NCBI GenBank assembly: GCA_034008185.1
Contig: CM067081.1
Span: 153,914,258 to 153,978,257, forward strand
DNA from: Gorsachius magnificus
Taxonomy: Eukaryota; Chordata; Aves; Pelecaniformes; Ardeidae
Direction of reading: 5' to 3'
Length of the DNA: 64,000 nucleotides
Shown piece by piece: positions 59,056-64,000 of this stretch (position 1 is the first letter of the stretch; each line of letters starts with the position of its first letter). The notes below the pieces were generated by a model. The model searched no databases. It was not told the DNA's origin and was given only the letters and a program-made list of their open reading frames with translations. The translations under genes and the position numbers were made by a program.

Positions 59056-59330
59056 GCCGCCCGGGGCCAACCCGCCGCCCCTCAGGATGGGCCGGCGGGA
59101 ACCGACGCGCCACCGCTCCCGCCGCCCAGCCCGGCTCGGCTGGAAACGGCTCCCCCGGCGCCGGCGTTCCGCGCAGCGGCGCCCTCCCGGCCCGGCGGGG
59201 AGGCCAGGCGGTGCCCGCGGGGCTCCGGTGCCCGCGGTGGAGGCGGGGAGGGTGTCTCCCGGCCCCCGCCGTGCCGGTTTTGGTCAGCCTTCCCTCCGCG
59301 CGTCGGGCCTGGGGCTGAGGAGATCTCATC
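59056..59330 (-). promoter_or_regulatory. AGK: AGK core promoter and 5' UTR
   Basis: G+C-rich sequence directly upstream of the AGK ATG on the - strand, with GC-box-like runs and no TATA element. The transcription start cannot be fixed from sequence. Confidence 0.6.
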
Positions 59331-62300
59331 CCCCGCCCATGTTACTGTGCCCCCACCTTGGGCCTTGCCTGCCCCCAGGTGCGGTCCAGGCACCCTACCG
59401 CAATTTAAAAAATAAGAAAAAAACATCCCAAGGAAAAGTGTTTTCACACCCACCCGCGTCGCGGCCCTCGCAGCCCCGCTGCGTGGTCATCATCCGGCCT
59501 GCAAGGTGACCTGCGGCCATGGGCTCTTGGCAGCAAGCCCCAGCCGCCACCAGGAGCAAGGGGAGCAGGAGGCTTCTGCGTAGCAAAGGACAAAAGTGAA
59601 TAGGTGGTTTTTCACACTGATAGAAATATTCGAGGTGTTCCCTCCCCCCCCAAAAAAAAAAACCAACCAGAAAATATTTCTGAAGGTTCATCTAGAAGAA
59701 AAGCTGACTAGGAAGTACCTGGGGTTTGCTGTTTCAGCCCCACCAATGGGATGACCACATGCACCAAGAGAAATGGCTGCCAGCCATGCATGGAAAATGG
59801 ACCATCCTCGCAAGGGTGCCATACAGCCGTGAACAGCACCAGCATCCTACCAGGGGAAGGCAGAGAGACGACCAAGTGGCAAGACCTGACCTCTGATGGT
59901 GGGAAAAGCTTTGGGACAATCTAGTGGTGGTGGCCCCTTCTAGCGTTAACTGAGGCTGTGGCTTCCTGTGATGCCTGGAAGATGGTGAACGGCCTCAGAG
60001 ATTTCATAAAAGCGCTGAGCATGCGTGGCTAATATTCAAAGAGACACTGTCCTATGAGAAGGGAATACGGGGGACGGGCCATTCAAAATGAACAATTGCC
60101 TAAATAAGTGGTGTGAGGAAGCAACACTGCTTCTGTAGACCACTGCCCTCCTCTTGACAGGGACCCAGGTTTGTGGACCCGCAACGACAAGGACACACAG
60201 TCTGGCCGTGTACCAGCAGGTCAGGGGAATGAACGTAAGGCTGGACAGAAATTTTTTCTCAGAATGTTTTTTCTCTCTTGCAAAATGCCATGTTCAGCAA
60301 AATCGGAACATTTACAAAAATACCAAAGTCAATAAAATGGCTTTTCTGTAAAAAGCTTCCCGAAATCCTTCTGCTTAATGATGTCCAGACGGGATGTGAG
60401 TAGTAACATAAGGGGGCTGCTTGAAGCCAGATTTGGGACTCTGGGTATGCAAAAGTCTGTTCTGCAAGAATCAAGTTGATGCAGAAGATGGTCCAGAAGA
60501 CACCTTGCTGTTAGTGATAAGGAAAGCAGATTAAACCCTATGGATTAGTTTCTCTATGTCTGGGGTTTTCTTTTCCCTTCATTTTGTAGAGTAGAAGAGT
60601 TGGGATTTGTTTTTCTAAGAAAAACATTAAATTATCAGCTCCTGATGAATATTTCAGGCACACCTTCATCCAGTAGCCATCACTTCCCACTTAAATATGC
60701 TAGGTTCATCTGTCCAGTCCATCTCAGTGTGCTAAGTACATGCACTTGATGCGCTGCTGAATGTTCCAGGCGGTGTGGAGTGATTAAATGTCCTACTTTG
60801 GGGTTTTTTTTTTGGTGTTGTCCTACTTTTTGTGAGGATTCAGGTGGTGTGGCCAACTGCTAACAGCAAAGACAGCAACGGATACCATTACTCTCATCCT
60901 GCTTTCTTTGGCTTATGAAAGATTGTGTGCTGATAAATACTTTTCAAATTCATAATTCTCATGAGGTGCCACAAATAATTTACAAGCATCTGTAACTTCC
61001 TATTTCACAACCAAGTCTACCGAGTACAGTTGTGTTTATTAGCGATGCTTCCAAAACAAGCTTGAATTTTTAAAATAAAGCCTCTTTAGTATGCCAATAC
61101 ATGTTTGGAGCAGTCAGAAAAATGCTTATATATGCGAAAGACATGAATATCTCTAAGATGGCTGAATGGAAATTTTCCTGAGTTCATATGCGAGGAAGGA
61201 CATCAGAGTTAGTATATATGAGGAATTTTAGCTCAAATACTAGTTGTCTTTCAACGTCCCTAGCAGAGGGACTTGACCCTGCTCTGAGCAGGGTGGCTGG
61301 ACTGGATGAGGTCCAGAGGTCCTGTCCCACCTCCACCCATCCCAGTTCTGGGGATTGTGTGACGTTATCTGAGAATTTGGGTTGGTGATTTTGAGATGGG
61401 GCTTTTCGAAGAGAGCTGCCCTTAGAAGAAAGAAACACTGCAGACAACAATAACAGATTGTGCGCTTGTCTCATTACCTGGCTTTACTTAGGATGCAGTG
61501 TCCATTCCGAAATCCCTTCTGGCAAACACGTATGTCCTAGTTTTTGGCTGTGGCCATCTGATCACACTCAAGGTAGATCACACCTGCCATGCTGCTGCAT
61601 GTACCAGGTACTTCTCTTTTAGTTCTCCTAGTTTTCTGCATGTCAGATCAGTAGAAGTAGTTATTAGAGTATGTGCAATGGAAAATGAGAGGATAGAGTT
61701 GATCCTGAACATCCTCTAGATTTTATACTGCAGTCATTTCTAGAGCAAGTTAACTGACCACTAACATTTTCAGAAAATTGCTCAGAGGAGGCTGGAATGT
61801 GTGTTTTGTTTTCTTACAATTGCTACATGGTTTGTGTAAAAAAAGAGTCATTCGAGAAGCTGCTCTGCAACTCTTTAATACTTGACTGGGGATGTGTCAC
61901 CTAAAATTATCACACAAAGTTGTGTGTGAAGACAGGTGAGTGCCTCATCCCGGTTACTCATGTCTGACCCATTTTTGACGAGAAATTTTTTCATCACCCT
62001 GTCTCTACCATTGGTGCCAAGCCTACTAGCAGAAGAAGCCTCGGATGCGTGACCATGCTTCAGGCACATACTTGTCTGTAACTTTAGGAAAGTCACATGC
62101 TCGATCATCTCTTCTTAGCCAGAGAATATGGGTGAAAGAGTAGAGAGATTTTTCTCTACTACCTGGCAATGCCTTGGCAAATTGACAAGGACAGAGAATG
62201 ATTTAGTCTCGTTTTCTGTCCAGCACAATCTGTCCTCAAGTCCTCACCTCAGCTAACTCATCTGGGTTGCTGTTTTTCTCTCATGGTCATTTCTCTGGGA

Positions 62301-64000
62301 ATGGGATTGAACGTATGTAATCATTTTACTGAAGTCAGTGGTTTCATCGCTTGGTATGTGGTTTTTGAGTAAGACCTTCAAAATCAGGATCGGCAGTCCT
62401 GTTCACAGCCACCACTTCGTACCAGTGGCTTTCATGGTCTGAAAGCTAATTCTAGCCATGTGGTCTATAGGCAATCCTCCTATGGCTTAACCAGATGACC
62501 CCATCCTACATCTCCAGTAAGTTCTGTATCAGCGCTGTACAAGGGCAGAGGAGAGTTTTTACGTGGTGGTAGCATGAAGGATACATGCCTGTGTGTGCAT
62601 AAAAGAAAGGGACATCCCCAGTCCAGTGTAGTCATTCTGTCATCCTTATGGCAATGGAGAATTGAGACCCCTCTGCCTGCTGGTTATTCTGGCATTCATG
62701 ACCCAGCTAAAATTGGGTGGGGGGTATCAAATAGCAGTGCTGTCAACCACATCTCCTGCCATCATGGTGATCATATGTCCTCGGGTGCTTCCTTACAAGT
62801 AAAATGCGAATAGCCGCTGGTATTGCCAAGAGGCCAAAGTTACTGCTCTGTAGGAACTGTGTGTTTGCCACACCAATGTTAGTCCGTGTTCCTGCCAGAC
62901 CGAGTGGGGGTGTAGTCTGCCCCCCCTCAGCCCGCTTTTTCACACATGTGACCAGAGTGACAGGGCAGAGCATCTTCACACAACCTTCAAGCTTTCGTGC
63001 AGCTGATGAGAAAAACCCCAGGCTCTAAATCTCTCCATGCCTCTGGCCCAGTGAGGGGGTTTATAATTTGCTTTGCTTTAATTCCACAACAGCTGAACAC
63101 CAAGCATGATTTAAGGTGGGGAAGAGCCCTTTCCCTTGGTGGATGGGAGCAGGACCGACTGAGTGTCCCTGCAGATCTGGCTGTGGGATGGGAGCTCCAG
63201 CCTTGCAGGTGCATCCACCTCCAGCGTTTCTCTCCCTGCAAGCTGTGGGCACAGAGTGGGCTGCAGAAAGAGTAAGCTCTGTCTCTCCCCATCTGAGGGG
63301 GCTCCTGTGCTAGCTGAAATTTCAGCTGGGCTTCCCAGTCAGTGTTTCTCTGCTTCTGTTCTCCAGGTTTTGTGTCCAGGGCCTGAAGCTGTTCATCCAC
63401 CCCATGCCCCAGGTCCCACTCAGTTCCACCCCTGGCCACCATCCTGTGTAAGAGAGGGGAGTGCTGCAGCCACTAAAGCTAGTCAGAGAAAGTTCCTGCC
63501 TGTGAGAGCACAGAAAGTTAATGATGGACTCTCTTGCCCTCATTTCTAGCTCTGTCTGGAGGTGCAAGTCCCCGGGGTAGTCATGTCTGCAGTCAGTGCC
63601 TGCTCCACTGGCTTGGAGAAAGATCTGAGTCACACTGGCAGGGTTTTTGGTTGGGTAACTCTGAGAAACTCTGCATGAGAATAACCTCTCCCCTTCCTTC
63701 CCCTCCACGCTCTTCCTTGGCTTTTCTGTAAGCAGAACATGACATGAACTTCACCCTCCCTAGAAGGAAATTCAGGAGCGTGCCTAGCATATTTCTACAG
63801 CAAAACCCACCACCTTTACGCCCTACCCCCTCTTCCCACGACCGAGCTATTACACAGAAATATTCCCCGATTCTCAGAGTTTATTAACCTTTTTTCCAAG
63901 GGAATTAATAGAGATATTCACAGCTTTTGAACGGTAGCAGAAACCCACTAAATTGCTCTGTGGCAATCTTGTCGGGAACTTGTTCCTTTAGCAGAGACAC
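59331..64000. other. Intergenic DNA upstream of AGK
   Basis: No exon with recognisable similarity is seen on either strand; open frames such as 62987-63442 (-) and 63163-63549 (+) resemble nothing known to me. It contains a CR1 3' fragment at about 61.25 kb and homopolymer runs near 59.65 and 60.80 kb. In human the gene on this side is TMEM178B, and distal 3' UTR of that gene could not be recognised by eye. Confidence 0.55.
61250..61360 (+). mobile_element. Old CR1 LINE 3' end fragment
   Basis: It matches the last part of CR1 on the + strand: CCCTGCTCTGAGCAGGGTGG, CTGGACTGGATGAGGTCCAG, AGGTCCTGTCCCACCTC and a decayed ATTGTGTGA tail. It is more diverged than the copies near 5.06 and 57.1 kb, so older. 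Confidence 0.75.

Larger units (their letters stand above)
58150..59330. promoter_or_regulatory. AGK: CpG island covering the AGK promoter, exon 1 and start of intron 1
   Basis: CpG-rich sequence starts abruptly at about 58150 and fades at about 59330. AGK exon 1 sits inside, so the island extends about 800 bp into intron 1 and 270 bp upstream of the start codon. No TATA box is seen. Long open frames on both strands here result from high G+C, not coding. Confidence 0.8.

Noticed and set aside
59331..64000. Possible TMEM178B exons upstream of AGK
   Set aside because: Expected from human synteny, but no matching coding sequence can be read here; at most unrecognisable distal 3' UTR.
1..64000. 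CRISPR arrays, prokaryotic operons, phage modules or other accessory systems
   Set aside because: The DNA is intron-containing vertebrate sequence. The only tandem repeats are short microsatellites and local duplications.

Overview
The window is vertebrate nuclear DNA, almost certainly from a bird. Coding sequence is split into short exons with GT-AG introns, the two promoters lie in CpG islands, and the interspersed repeats are avian: CR1 LINE 3' ends with the ATTCTATG-type tail, and a solo endogenous-retrovirus LTR of a kind common in bird genomes. I see no bacterial or phage-like accessory system. Nearly all open reading frames outside the exons listed here are chance frames.

Two protein-coding genes fill the window, pointing toward each other. 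DENND11 (LCHN/KIAA1147, a longin/DENN-family protein) is on the + strand. Its CpG-island promoter is at about 3.2-3.7 kb, nine coding exons run from 3693 to 15185, and a probable 5-kb 3' UTR ends near 20.2 kb. AGK (mitochondrial acylglycerol kinase) is on the - strand. Its CpG-island promoter is at about 59.1-59.3 kb, fifteen coding exons run from 59055 down to 21929, and a probable 1.7-kb 3' UTR ends near 20.24 kb. Every AGK exon joins in phase to give a 424-residue protein with an intact GGDGT motif. As I recall, the same tail-to-tail AGK/DENND11 pair exists in human 7q34, so this is conserved synteny.

Layout: 1-3.2 kb is upstream DNA with no recognisable gene but a cluster of TAAT-core motifs. 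3.2-4.35 kb is the DENND11 CpG island and exon 1. 3.87-9.87 kb is intron 1, with a CR1 fragment. 9.87-15.19 kb holds DENND11 exons 2-9. 15.19-20.22 kb is the 3' UTR, with a perfect 17-bp hairpin. At 20.2 kb the two polyadenylation sites nearly abut. 20.24-59.06 kb is AGK, with an antisense solo LTR 67 bp from the exon 9 donor and a CR1 copy in intron 1. 58.15-59.33 kb is the AGK CpG island. 59.33-64 kb is intergenic, with one CR1 fragment.

The main oddities are in DENND11. Exon 5 has one base too many for its reading frame, giving an immediate stop. The stretch that in mammals encodes the first strand of the longin-like domain, expected just before exon 2, cannot be found. These may be assembly errors, polymorphism or true lineage changes. 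The other notable signals are the 3' UTR hairpin, the abutting 3' ends, and the CRE-bearing LTR beside an AGK splice donor. The two gene products have no known joint pathway; what links them is position.
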